Shown: positions 7,651 through 17,200 of the stretch, piece by piece
How the letters are laid out: each line of letters opens with the position of its first letter
Position numbering within the stretch: position 1 is the stretch's first letter
Source of the DNA: an uncultured Parabacteroides sp.
GTDB lineage: Bacteria > Bacteroidota > Bacteroidia > Bacteroidales > Tannerellaceae
Assembly (NCBI GenBank): GCA_949289155.1
Contig: CASEMX010000017.1
Location: 1-48,505, forward strand
DNA: 48,505 bases
Direction of reading: 5' to 3'
The notes under the pieces: model-generated
Told to the model about the DNA's origin: nothing
Seen by the model: the letters and a program-made list of their open reading frames with translations, nothing else
Database searches by the model: none
Translations under genes and position numbers: made by a program

Positions 7651-10008
7651 TCAGAACGGATAACCTACCGCGAAATGCCAAGCAAAGTTATCGTTGAAAT
7701 TCGGATTCTTTATCGCCCAACGCGCACTGCCGCGCTTCTGAGGATTGTACGCCTTCATACCCATATCGAATCGCAAAAGGAAGAAATTGAAATCGAGGCG
7801 TAATCCGAGACCATAGGAGACGGCAATCTCTTTGTAGAAGCGTGAGAAATCGAAGTTGGCGTTCGGATGAGCTTCGTCCTCATGGAACAACCAGATATTG
7901 CCCGCGTCTATAAATGCCGCCGCCTCGAACTTCCAGAAGAGTTTAGTACGGTACTCTATGCTGAGGTCAAGGCGGATGTCACCTACTTGGTCTGCGAACG
8001 AGTTGGCGTACCGCTCTTCCATGCTTCCGGGGCCCAGCGAACGTACCGACCACCCGCGCACACTGTTAGCTCCACCAGAGAAATAACTCCGTTCGAACGG
8101 CAGTTTGGTCATGTTACCATAAGGATACCCGACGCCGAAGCCTATTCTGTAAGCTACTTTATTGCGCTGGTCAATGGTGATGCTCTTGCTGAAGTCTGCA
8201 TCGACCTTCGTAAATTGCGCATACGGTATCCCCAGCAATTCATACATACCTTCAGCATTCCGGCGTGCATGGGTGATATTAGATATGGCGTAAAGCAAAT
8301 TGCCTGCCGTCTCAATCGAAACACGGAGGGAGTGCGTATTATGTATCTTCTCCTGTGGCGTATAGTTAGTGAACGAATAGGTATATCCCATTCCGAAGAT
8401 GAATTGGTCAGTAAAGTTATATCTCCGGGTCGATTCCGGCAGGCTCGCCGCGAAGTCCGCATCAATCTTAGGCAAGTGCACATAGTCAATATCGACTAAT
8501 TTGAAGACATGACGCGCCTGCGCATTGAATCTTTGCTGCCAGATGTAGCTCCAACCTCCCGACAGCAGCGCACGCTGATATTCCGGACGTGTTTGGAAAC
8601 TATATCCCACCTTGAATTCGGTAGTTGCCCGAAGCCGCCTCTTAAAAGATTCTTTGACGAAAGGAAACACGAAGCGCGGGAAAGTAATGCCAGTCTCTGC
8701 GCCGAACTCCCAATAATCGCCATCAAAGCTATCATCGCCCGACCCCAACGCTTCGTACGCTCCACGAAACTTTATCATAAACGCTTCCGAACCTCTGAAC
8801 AGGTTGCGATGTTGGTAGCTGACACTGCTGGCAAAGCCTAAATCGCCTGCAGAGTTCGTTCCCTCAACATCGACTCCGAATCCCTGCAGCTGCGTAGGCG
8901 TCATCAGCACGGTACAATCCAACTTCAGAGAATCTCCCACCTCCTTCTCGTCAAAGCGTACATTAATATTCTTCAATGCACGAAGGCGGGCGAATGACGA
9001 ATAAGTCTGTTCGACGTTCCGCTCATTATACATCTGCCCGGGCGAAAGATAAATGCTACGTGCTAAAGCCGACGGGCGTATATAGCGTCCGGACTTTCCA
9101 TAGATTATAGCCAGATTTCCTGCCCATACGGTGTCAGTTAGGTTCAACGCATTCTGGCTTTCGGACCGCAACGGGTCATAGTCTACCACGATAGAAACCT
9201 TATCCAGATGATACTGCCGATGGTTCTCCTCGCGTACCGTCCCGTCGGGAAGCAAGCGGCGGTAAGGTTTAAGCAGCATCTCCACGTCGACCGCATAGCG
9301 GTTCAGCGAACTGTCGGCAAGATAAGTCAGGTTATCCTTATTGAACGAATAATATCCACGTCGTCTGACTAACGTAGTGATACGTCCGCGCTCTTTATCC
9401 AGCATGTCCCGGTCGAATAAATCGCCCGCTTTCACAAAGGGAGTATATGAAGCATCTGCCGGATGAAATGCCGAAGCCAACCATGAACGCTGCCGAGGCT
9501 GCAAGTGTGCAATGCTGTCGATGGTTTTGTCGTAGAGCGACATCTTATAATCACTGATGCGATAAGGTTCGTTTGGCGTCCCCTTATAAGTAACAACTGC
9601 TTTTTTATAGCGGCTGGTGTCGATAACATGCGTCACCTCGGCATTCATATAGCCTTTGTTCACGAGAAACCGCTCGAGTTCCGCTTCAGATTGGATTATC
9701 AACGTCGTATCCATAATGACCGGCGGCTCTCCCATTCGACGGAGTTGCTTGTTAACCCATCGCTTCTCATTACGCCCGGACCAGTTATATACATACAACT
9801 GCCATTTCATCAAGCCGAACACCTTAAAGTTCGGACGCTGGTGCAAATAATCGCGCAACTCCGAAGGTTTGAAGGGGCCGCCATCCGATACAATCTCGAC
9901 CTTATCCAAGAGATATTGGTTGTCGGGGACATATTTCGTCGTGCTGCAACTACTTAATATGACCAGACAAATCAAAGCGTATAGAATGTTGTGTATTTTG
10001 TTCCTCAT
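7651..10008 (-). CDS. tamL: TamL-like outer-membrane lipoprotein of the BamA/TamA family
   Basis: The 785-residue protein starts with a lipoprotein signal ending LSSC (lipidated C21). POTRA-like repeats follow (for example LERFLVNKGYMNAEVTHVID near residues 110-130 and the segments to about 380). An Omp85-type barrel fills the second half: GFGVDVEGTNSAGDLGFASS, SYFSGGANSVRGW, and the terminal AWHFAVGYPF ending in phenylalanine. In Bacteroidetes the TamA role is taken by such a lipoprotein, TamL, which works with TamB in outer-membrane assembly. No tamB is adjacent here. It follows the 316-residue hypothetical gene by 18 bases, at the end of the trmD operon. Confidence 0.85.
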   Translation of the reverse strand: MRNKIHNILYALICLVILSSCSTTKYVPDNQYLLDKVEIVSDGGPFKPSELRDYLHQRPNFKVFGLMKWQLYVYNWSGRNEKRWVNKQLRRMGEPPVIMDTTLIIQSEAELERFLVNKGYMNAEVTHVIDTSRYKKAVVTYKGTPNEPYRISDYKMSLYDKTIDSIAHLQPRQRSWLASAFHPADASYTPFVKAGDLFDRDMLDKERGRITTLVRRRGYYSFNKDNLTYLADSSLNRYAVDVEMLLKPYRRLLPDGTVREENHRQYHLDKVSIVVDYDPLRSESQNALNLTDTVWAGNLAIIYGKSGRYIRPSALARSIYLSPGQMYNERNVEQTYSSFARLRALKNINVRFDEKEVGDSLKLDCTVLMTPTQLQGFGVDVEGTNSAGDLGFASSVSYQHRNLFRGSEAFMIKFRGAYEALGSGDDSFDGDYWEFGAETGITFPRFVFPFVKESFKRRLRATTEFKVGYSFQTRPEYQRALLSGGWSYIWQQRFNAQARHVFKLVDIDYVHLPKIDADFAASLPESTRRYNFTDQFIFGMGYTYSFTNYTPQEKIHNTHSLRVSIETAGNLLYAISNITHARRNAEGMYELLGIPYAQFTKVDADFSKSITIDQRNKVAYRIGFGVGYPYGNMTKLPFERSYFSGGANSVRGWSVRSLGPGSMEERYANSFADQVGDIRLDLSIEYRTKLFWKFEAAAFIDAGNIWLFHEDEAHPNANFDFSRFYKEIAVSYGLGLRLDFNFFLLRFDMGMKAYNPQKRGSARWAIKNPNFNDNFAWHFAVGYPF

Positions 10009-10026
10009 GCTGTTACTCGACCGACT

Positions 10027-10977
10027 TTACAGAAACAAATCCAGCGTCAGTTGCTCTTTCTCGGCTTGCAATTTGCGCAAATGCCGCTTGCCCTGCGGCG
10101 TAATGATTTCCATTTTTCCGAAACGAGTACGGATAACAGTCGTTACGACATAGCTTGTGTTGATGACTTCGCCCAGTTCGGAAAGCCGGCGCGATATTTC
10201 CAAGACGCAATCGATGCACATCCCGCTTGAAAAAGCAATCTTATCATCAATCATTTGCTTCTTGAATTCCTCGTCCTGCATATAGAAATCGATGGTCATG
10301 CCTCCGCGATTATATATGCCTTTCCAACGGTAACGCGCATCCTTCAGCACCGGAGAGATAATCTCAACCGTCGCATTTTTGTCAATCACCGGGGAAAGTT
10401 CATCCGTCCGCAGGATGAAATAATCAAACTGGCTGCGCTTCACCTCCAATGAGCCGGAACGCGGACGATTGCTTTCGTTCAGTTCCCGGAAGGAGAGTTT
10501 GCTCACTTTCGGATAGCCCTTCACCGCTTCGTAGAAATTGGATTTATATTTACAGAAACGCGGGGAGGCACTGAGCAAATCCACCAACTTCGGAGGGACA
10601 CCCATCGCATGCAGTTTCAAATCGCGGCGGAACTTCGCCATCTCCCGCTGCAACAGGGCTTCGTCTTGCTCGGTCCGTTCTGCCAATGGCTGTCCACCTA
10701 CCGACAACGTCGGGCGAATCAAGATTTGCATCACCATATTCAAGATAACCGAGATGCAACGCGTATTTTCGCCAGCAACTGCCCATATTTCCCGGTAACC
10801 CTCCGGCACGACAACCGGCTCGGTATATACCGTCAGCTTCACATCCAACATATCAGCCAGCGAACGAATCATCGTCAGAACCTCCTTCTCACAACGATGC
10901 CGAATCATTGCATCCATATAATTGGACTTCTCGTTAAAGTTATACCTCAGCTCCAACTTATTCGAAAATCTCATCAT
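10027..10977 (-). CDS. conserved-looking hypothetical protein in the trmD-tamL operon
   Basis: A 316-residue protein that I do not recognise. It has no signal peptide or membrane segment. Regions rich in charged residues alternate with beta-like stretches (GMTIDFYMQDEEFKKQMI, NTSYVVTTVIRTRFGKMEIITPQGKRHLRKL). The C-terminus LTLDLFL is short and hydrophobic. Cysteines include the pair in GMCIDCVLE. Its ATG overlaps the stop of the upstream DUF2148 gene as ATGA, so translation of the two is probably coupled; a second ATG directly follows and could be the true start. tamL follows 18 bases downstream. The operon position hints at a housekeeping role, but no function is assigned. Confidence 0.8.
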   Translation of the reverse strand: MMRFSNKLELRYNFNEKSNYMDAMIRHRCEKEVLTMIRSLADMLDVKLTVYTEPVVVPEGYREIWAVAGENTRCISVILNMVMQILIRPTLSVGGQPLAERTEQDEALLQREMAKFRRDLKLHAMGVPPKLVDLLSASPRFCKYKSNFYEAVKGYPKVSKLSFRELNESNRPRSGSLEVKRSQFDYFILRTDELSPVIDKNATVEIISPVLKDARYRWKGIYNRGGMTIDFYMQDEEFKKQMIDDKIAFSSGMCIDCVLEISRRLSELGEVINTSYVVTTVIRTRFGKMEIITPQGKRHLRKLQAEKEQLTLDLFL

Positions 10978-11519
10978 GCCTGTTTCGTTTCTTTCGGTTT
11001 GCGATCAAAGAAGGGATTCTTGGAAGAGGCGCTTACAGGAATTGCCATCACACATTTGCTTGCCTCACCTAAATAATGCAACCGTTGGGCTGCCAAACCT
11101 GCACTGAACATCACCCGCGTATCGACACGCATATCTGCAGCCATGGCACAAGCCGAACCGATGGCAATACCCAAATCGACCGAGTTGATGGCGCATGGGA
11201 CGGCCTCCGGTTTCTCGGCGCAGGTGGCAAATCCACAATGCGCGCAGTTCAGTCCCTGTGTCTGCTGGCGCGTTCCCAGCAATACGATTGCCTCCGCCTG
11301 TTTGATATTCTCTGCATCCCGAAGGAAAAACTTCATGCCGGTCTCTTCCGCAATGCGGACCATCTCATCCGACAGGCGGAGGATATCCTCGTCTGTCGCC
11401 ATGCCGATTTCCACGATATCGATTCCCTTTCCCTTCGGAGCCGTCCGCGCTGCCGTCATCATGCGGCGGGCAGCCTCCAGCACCAATTGCTGTCTTATAT
11501 TTCTTTCGTTTTCTATCAT
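10974..11519 (-). CDS. DUF2148 ferredoxin domain-containing protein
   Basis: A 181-residue cytosolic protein with a central cysteine cluster at C92, C95, C100 and C109, plus C124 (LNCAHCGFATC, then VPC), the signature of the DUF2148 family, which is predicted to hold an iron-sulphur cluster. The N-terminal segment ARRMMTAARTAPKGKGIDIVEI is also characteristic. The biochemical role is unknown; a redox or binding function is inferred only from the cysteines. It lies 32 bases after trmD and overlaps the next gene by four bases. Confidence 0.85.
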   Translation of the reverse strand: MIENERNIRQQLVLEAARRMMTAARTAPKGKGIDIVEIGMATDEDILRLSDEMVRIAEETGMKFFLRDAENIKQAEAIVLLGTRQQTQGLNCAHCGFATCAEKPEAVPCAINSVDLGIAIGSACAMAADMRVDTRVMFSAGLAAQRLHYLGEASKCVMAIPVSASSKNPFFDRKPKETKQA

Positions 11520-11551
11520 GATTATTCTTTCTGTTTATATGATGTGTTCTT

Positions 11552-12232
11552 CTACTTGTTCCGCAACAAATCCGGACGCAACCGGGCAGTCCGCTCCTGC
11601 GCCTGCTGCAATCGCCATTCCTCTATTTTCCGTTGATGACCCGAAAGCAATACCTCCGGAACCTTCCAACCCTTGTAGTCTGCCGGTCGAGTATAAACCG
11701 GAGGCGCCAGCAAATCGTCCTGAAACGAATCGGACAACGCACTTTGCTCATCGCCTATTACGCCGGGAATCAGACGCACCACCGCATCCGTAATTATGGC
11801 TGCCGCCAGCTCGCCGCCGGTCAATACATAATCACCCACCGATATTTCTTTTGTAATCAGATGCTCGCGGATACGGTAATCAATTCCTTTGTAATGTCCG
11901 CAAAGAATAATCAGGTTGTTCAGCAGCGACATACTGTTCGCCATCGGCTGGTTGAAGGTCTCTCCGTCGGGCGACGTATAGATTACCTCATCATATTCCC
12001 GCTCAGCCTTGAGAGCCGAGATGGCACGGTCGATAGGTTCGATTTGCATCACCATCCCCGCTTCGCCTCCAAAGGGATAGTCATCCACCCGCCGCCATTT
12101 ATTCGTCGTATAATCCCGTAAGTTATGAAGATGTATTTCTGCCAATCCTTTGTCTTGCGCCCGCTTCACAATCGAGCAATTCACCATGCCGTCAATCATT
12201 TCCGGCAACACCGTCAGTATATCTATACGCAT
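11552..12232 (-). CDS. trmD: tRNA (guanine-37-N1)-methyltransferase
   Basis: Transfers methyl from S-adenosylmethionine to G37 of tRNAs, preventing frameshifting. It starts [15 protein letters not shown]; a second ATG one codon upstream (12235) is equally possible. Family motifs are [14 protein letters not shown] (about residues 51-64), [12 protein letters not shown] and [15 protein letters not shown], which form the trefoil-knot SAM site, and [10 protein letters not shown] near the end. The length of 226 residues is typical. It is the first gene of a minus-strand operon with its own TAnnTTTG promoter 30 bases upstream. Confidence 0.97.
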   Translation of the reverse strand: MRIDILTVLPEMIDGMVNCSIVKRAQDKGLAEIHLHNLRDYTTNKWRRVDDYPFGGEAGMVMQIEPIDRAISALKAEREYDEVIYTSPDGETFNQPMANSMSLLNNLIILCGHYKGIDYRIREHLITKEISVGDYVLTGGELAAAIITDAVVRLIPGVIGDEQSALSDSFQDDLLAPPVYTRPADYKGWKVPEVLLSGHQRKIEEWRLQQAQERTARLRPDLLRNK

Positions 12233-12261
12233 CATCTGTTCGTCCTATTTCGTTACGCAGA

Positions 12262-12269
12262 CAAAGGTA
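12262..12269 (-). promoter_or_regulatory. trmD promoter -7 box
   Basis: The minus strand reads TACCTTTG, a full match to TAnnTTTG, predicting transcription from about 12255 and a leader of about 20 bases before trmD. No good -33 TTTG is present. Confidence 0.55.
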
Positions 12270-12325
12270 CGTTTTTTATTTCAATTGTTCATTGCCGGAG
12301 AGGGTTTTCCACCCCTGTAAAACCT

Positions 12326-12595
12326 CTCCAAAAGTTTTAGACGGTCTCCCGAACCCTCGGAAAATGGCTCCAGAAATTTTTAGAGTGCTCCCGAACCCCA
12401 TCGGCACGTCTCCAGAAACTTTTGGAGTGCTCCCGAACCCCGTCGGCACGTCTCCAGAAATTTTTGAAGTGCTCCCGAACCCCGTCGGCACGTCTCCAGA
12501 AATCTTGAGAGTGCTCCCGAACCCCGTCGGCACGTCTCCAGAAATTTTTGAAGTGCTCCCGAACCCCATCGGCACATCTCCCAAAGTTTCTGAAG
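12326..12595. repeat. 42-bp tandem array with imperfect palindromes
   Basis: Seven 18-bp blocks of the type CTCCAGAAATTTTTGAAG start at 12326, 12368, 12410, 12452, 12494, 12536 and 12578, exactly 42 bp apart, separated by 24-bp spacers containing CTCCCGAACCCC. Inner units are nearly identical; the outer units have decayed. Four of the seven blocks match their own reverse complement at 7 of 9 pairs. Because 42 is a multiple of three, several frames stay open on both strands, but no gene is inferred. It lies upstream of trmD and downstream of gltD. Confidence 0.9.
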
Positions 12596-12653
12596 AACTC
12601 CTGAACCCCTATAGATTAGGAGTCAAATGAGTTAAATAATAGAAATTAAATAA

Positions 12654-12760
12654 GTTAGAGGAGTTAGTGCTTCGCACAGGAGTTAAAAGCCGATAATAAT
12701 AATACAAATGAAAGCGTTCGGCTCTAACTCCTGCCACGAAAGCGAACTAACTCCTCTAAC
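12654..12760. repeat. long imperfect inverted repeat
   Basis: The left arm at about 12654-12693 and right arm at about 12718-12760 are complementary over roughly 40 bases, including a perfect 15-base outer segment GTTAGAGGAGTTAGT. The words are GAGTTAG-like low complexity. It could end gltD transcription as a hairpin or be an intergenic filler repeat. No gene is seen between 12236 and 12824. Confidence 0.7.
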
Positions 12761-12824
12761 TCCTGCCCAAACTAAAGCATGAGGAAACCCCTTCCCATAC
12801 TAACTACTAACTTCCAACTCCTAA

Positions 12825-14168
12825 CTACTCCTCTAAAAACTTCCGCACCCTCTCCGCAGCCTCTCGTCCGCTCGCCATCGCCCGGACCACGAGCGACGCA
12901 CCGAGGGCGGCATCTCCGGCAATGAACACATTCGGGGCAAACGACGGGAGCTGCGGCTTCAGGAATCCCATTGCCAAGAGGACCATATCCGCCTTGATGA
13001 GCTCCGGCTTGCCGACCGGCTCCATTAGCGGACGTCCCCCTTCGGGATTCGGCTTCCATACAATCTCCTGCACCTCGGCGCCTGTAACCTTTCCCTCTTT
13101 GCCGATAAAGCGCAACGTATTGATATTCCATCGGCGCGTGCACCCCTCTTCGTGGCTCGACGTCGTCTTGAGCGTACGCGGCCATTCGGGCCATGGATGC
13201 TGTGGGTCATCAGGTCCCACGGGCGGCTGCGGCAAGATTTCAATCTGCGTCACACTGCGGCAACCCTGCCGGTGCGCCGTACCGATGCAATCGCTCCCCG
13301 TATCGCCGCCGCCAATCACCAGCACATCCTTCCCCCGCGCATTCACCAATTCGTCACGCTTAAACTCCATGCCGGCAAGCAAACGGTTCTGCTGTGCCAA
13401 CATATCCAGCGCAAAATATATCCCCTTCAGGTCGCGTCCGGGAACAGGCAAGTCGCGTGCCTGAGGCGTCCCCGTAGCAATTACATAAGCATCGAAGCCT
13501 TCGGGCAACTGTGCCAATTCGATTCCCCGATTAAACTCGAACACGATGCCCTCCGCACGCAACACCTCCAAACGACGGTCAATGACCGCCTTGTTCAACT
13601 TGAAATTCGGAATGCCATAGCGCAGCAATCCACCCGCGTCTTCATTCTTATCGAATACCGTAACAGCATAGCCCATCAGGTTCAACCGATTAGCAGCCAC
13701 AAGCCCTGCCGGACCAGAACCGATTACGGCTACACGCTTCCCATTGCGCTCCGGATGATGGATACGCACATAATTCTCGGCAAAGGCATGCTCCGTGATA
13801 GCCGCCTCATCCTCGCGATTGGTAGTCGGCTCGTGTTCCACCAGATTCAAGACACACGCCTTCTCGCACAATGCCGGACATACACGCCCCGTAAACTCCG
13901 GAAAATCGTTAGTCGAATTGAGCAACCGGTAAGCCAACTCCCAGTCGCCACGATACAACGCATCGTTCCACTCCGGCGGCTTATTGCCCAGCGGACACGC
14001 CCAATGACAGAAGGGCACACCACAATCCATACAACGCGCCGCCTGCTGCCGGCGGTCGTTCGAGTTGAGTGTCTGTTCCACTTCGCCGAAATCATGAATC
14101 CTGTCGTGCACGGGGCGATATCCCGCCTCCTTGCGATGTATAGTCAAAAATGCTTTTGGATCTCCCAT
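12825..14168 (-). CDS. gltD: glutamate synthase (NADPH) small subunit
   Basis: Supplies electrons from NAD(P)H to the large subunit for making glutamate from glutamine and 2-oxoglutarate. The N-terminal iron-sulphur region has C46, C49, C54, C58 and C97, C101, C105 (CMDCGVPFCHWACPLGN; CPALCEKAC). The FAD-binding loop is GSGPAG (150-155) and a second nucleotide-binding loop is VLVIGGGDTGSDC. The C-terminal VFIAGDAALGASLVVRA closes the FAD site. The 447-residue length is standard. It lies 109 bases downstream of gltB on the same strand; the gap contains short TTAGCACAT-type inverted low-complexity sequence. Confidence 0.97.
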   Translation of the reverse strand: MGDPKAFLTIHRKEAGYRPVHDRIHDFGEVEQTLNSNDRRQQAARCMDCGVPFCHWACPLGNKPPEWNDALYRGDWELAYRLLNSTNDFPEFTGRVCPALCEKACVLNLVEHEPTTNREDEAAITEHAFAENYVRIHHPERNGKRVAVIGSGPAGLVAANRLNLMGYAVTVFDKNEDAGGLLRYGIPNFKLNKAVIDRRLEVLRAEGIVFEFNRGIELAQLPEGFDAYVIATGTPQARDLPVPGRDLKGIYFALDMLAQQNRLLAGMEFKRDELVNARGKDVLVIGGGDTGSDCIGTAHRQGCRSVTQIEILPQPPVGPDDPQHPWPEWPRTLKTTSSHEEGCTRRWNINTLRFIGKEGKVTGAEVQEIVWKPNPEGGRPLMEPVGKPELIKADMVLLAMGFLKPQLPSFAPNVFIAGDAALGASLVVRAMASGREAAERVRKFLEE

Positions 14169-14277
14169 ATGAATAATTTTTTTAATGTGTTAATATGCTA
14201 ATGGGCTGATGTGCTAATGCCATGCGGTATGCAAACGTATTGACGCAAGCACAGCGCAACCCAATTAGCACATTGTT

Positions 14278-17200
14278 TCAATAATCGCGCTGCATATCGG
14301 CAATCTTCTGTTGCAACTTCCGTACCTGTTCTTCCTGCAGCACACGCTTATATTCAATCGGCACGACTTGGATGAAATCCTCAACATACCGATTCCAGTC
14401 GTCCAGCATCTGGCGCGCCAGCTTCGACCCGGTATAAAGATAATGCTGGCGAATCAGCTCATGCAGCTCCTTACGATAGGAGCTCTCCTCCACGAGATTG
14501 ATTTCCACCATATCCATATTGCAGAAATAATCGAAGTCATGGCGTTTGTCCCACACATAGGCTACGCCACCGCTCATACCCGCCGCGAAATTCCGTCCGG
14601 TCTCGCCCAACACGACAACCCGACCACCGGTCATGTATTCGCAACAATGGTCACCGGCTCCTTCCACCACGGCAATCGCCCCGGAATTACGCACCGCGAA
14701 ACGCTCGCCTACTCTTCCGTTGACATACAACTCGCCCGACGTCGCGCCATACAGTCCCGTATTGCCGGCAATAGTATTGTCCTCAGCATTGAAATTGCTC
14801 CGTATCGGCGGCAAGATAGCAATGCGCCCGCCGCTCAATCCCTTCGCAAAGTAATCGTTCGCTTCGCCTTCCAACTTGAAGTTTACGCCCTTCACGAGGA
14901 ATGCACCGAAACTCTGACCGGCACTGCCCTTGAACTTGATATTGACCGTCGAATCCGGCAGTCCCGCTTCGCCATACTTCGAAGCAATCAATCCGCTGAG
15001 CATCGTACCTACCGCACGGTCTGTATTCTTGATGGCATAATCGAGGTTCACCTCCTCCTGCTCCTCCACAGCACGCTGGGCAGAACGGATAATCTGGCGG
15101 TCAAGCACCCCGTCCAATTCATGCAATTGCCCTGTCGTATGATAAAGCGAGCATTGCGCATCCTCTTTGAAAAGAAGACGGGAGAAATCCAGCATCGCCG
15201 GTTTGCTGCCCGCAGCCGCCGGTTTGCGTACAATCAGTTCAGTATGCCCTACTATATCGTCAAGCTTTGTATAGCCCATCGCGGCAAGATACTCGCGCAC
15301 CTCCTCGGCAAGGAAGGTAAAGTAATTCACCAGATATTGGTATTTACCCAAGAAATGACGGCGCAGCTCCGGATTCTGAGTCGTTACTCCGAGCGGACAG
15401 GTATTCAGATTACACTTCCGCATCATGACACAACCCAACACGATAAGCAACAACGTCCCGAAACCGAACTCCTCTGCACCGAGCAATGCCATCAGGATGA
15501 CATCACGCCCGGTCTTCAACTGTCCATCGACCTGAAGGCGCACATGTCCACGCAAACCATTCTTGACAAGCGTCTGTTGTGCTTCGCTTACCCCAATCTC
15601 CGGCGAAACGCCCGCAAAGCGCATACTGGATGCCGGACTGGCGCCGGTTCCACCTTCCGCACCTGAGATGACCACGATATCCGCTTTCGCTTTCGCTACT
15701 CCGGCAGCAATCGTACCCACGCCGCTCTCAGCTACGAGTTTCACGCTTATCGCTGCCTTCGGATTGACATTCTTAAGGTCGAAGATGAGTTGCGCCAAAT
15801 CCTCGATAGAATAGATATCATGGTGAGGTGGCGGAGAAATCAACGATATGCCGGGAATGGAATGACGGGTCTTGGCAATTACTTCATCCACCTTAAAGCC
15901 GGGCAACTGCCCTCCCTCTCCGGGCTTTGCACCCTGTGCCACCTTGATTTGTATCTCTTCCGCATTCACAAGATATTCGGTCGTCACGCCAAAACGCCCC
16001 GACGCCACCTGCTTGGTCTTGCTCGACAGAGAGATTCCGTCTATCTGCGAATGGAAACGCTCGTTATCCTCTCCGCCTTCGCCCGTATTGGAACGTGCGC
16101 CCAGCTTATTCATCGCCAAAGCAATCGCCTCGTGCGCTTCTTTCGAAAGTGCGCCAAAACTCATGGCTCCTGCCACAAAATGCTTCACGATAGAGCTGAC
16201 CGGTTCTACCTTATCAATATCGACCGGTGTAGCGGCACGCTTGAAATCGAAGAAATCACGGATAAAGATAGCGTCCGCTTTCTCATCTACCAGCTTTGCA
16301 AATTCCTTATACTTCTTGTAATCACCAGTCCTTGTTGCCAACTGAAGCGTAGCGATGGTCTCCGGATTCCACGCATGAAGTATCCCGTCTTTACGATAAT
16401 GGAACTGCCCGAGATTAGGCAGAAAATCCGTTTCCGCCTTTTGGGAGAATCCAGCATCATGCATAATCACTGCATCTCTGGCAATCGTCTCCAGACCTAT
16501 ACCTCCAATCGTAGAGACCTCCGTTCCGAAATAGGCTTTGAGCAAACTCTCCGACAAACCTACCGCCTCGAATATCTTTGCACCACGATACGAACGAATG
16601 GTAGAGATACCCATCTTCGCCATGATTTTCAGCAAAGCCTTCTTCATCGCCTTGATATAATTGGCTTCGGCGGTATCATAATTCTCCTGCACTTTCTTAC
16701 GCTTCACCAAATCATCGAGTATGGCAAATACCATGTAGGGACAAAAGGCAGACGCGCCATATCCCAATAAAAGAGCAGCATGCATCGGTTCACGTATCTC
16801 GCCACTTTCTACAATCAGAGCCGTCTGTACACGTTTGCCTACCGAGATAAGATAATGATGCACGGCACTGACCGCCAGCAACGATGGAATAGCAGCGTGC
16901 GTCTCATCAATATCCCGGTCGGAAAGGATAATATAATTGTAACCCTCATCTACACTCCGTGCAGCCTCTTTGCATAAATGGTCGAGTGCCGAACGCAACC
17001 CGTCTTCGCCTTTCGTGCATTCGAACAGCATCGGAAGCTTCACCGTATTGAATCCTTTGTAGCGGATATTGCACAAGATATCGAGCTGGGTATTATTCAA
17101 GATTGGGTGAGGCAAACGGACCATCTTGCAATTCGACTCGTCCGGATAGAGTATGCCTGAGCCTACCCTGCCGATATATTCAGTCAGCGACATCACCAGA

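Noticed and set aside
12276-12630. Repeat-protein ORFs across the first 42-bp array on both strands
   Set aside because: Same artefact of a period divisible by three. The outer units decay without regard to codons, and the frames overlap the trmD promoter region.
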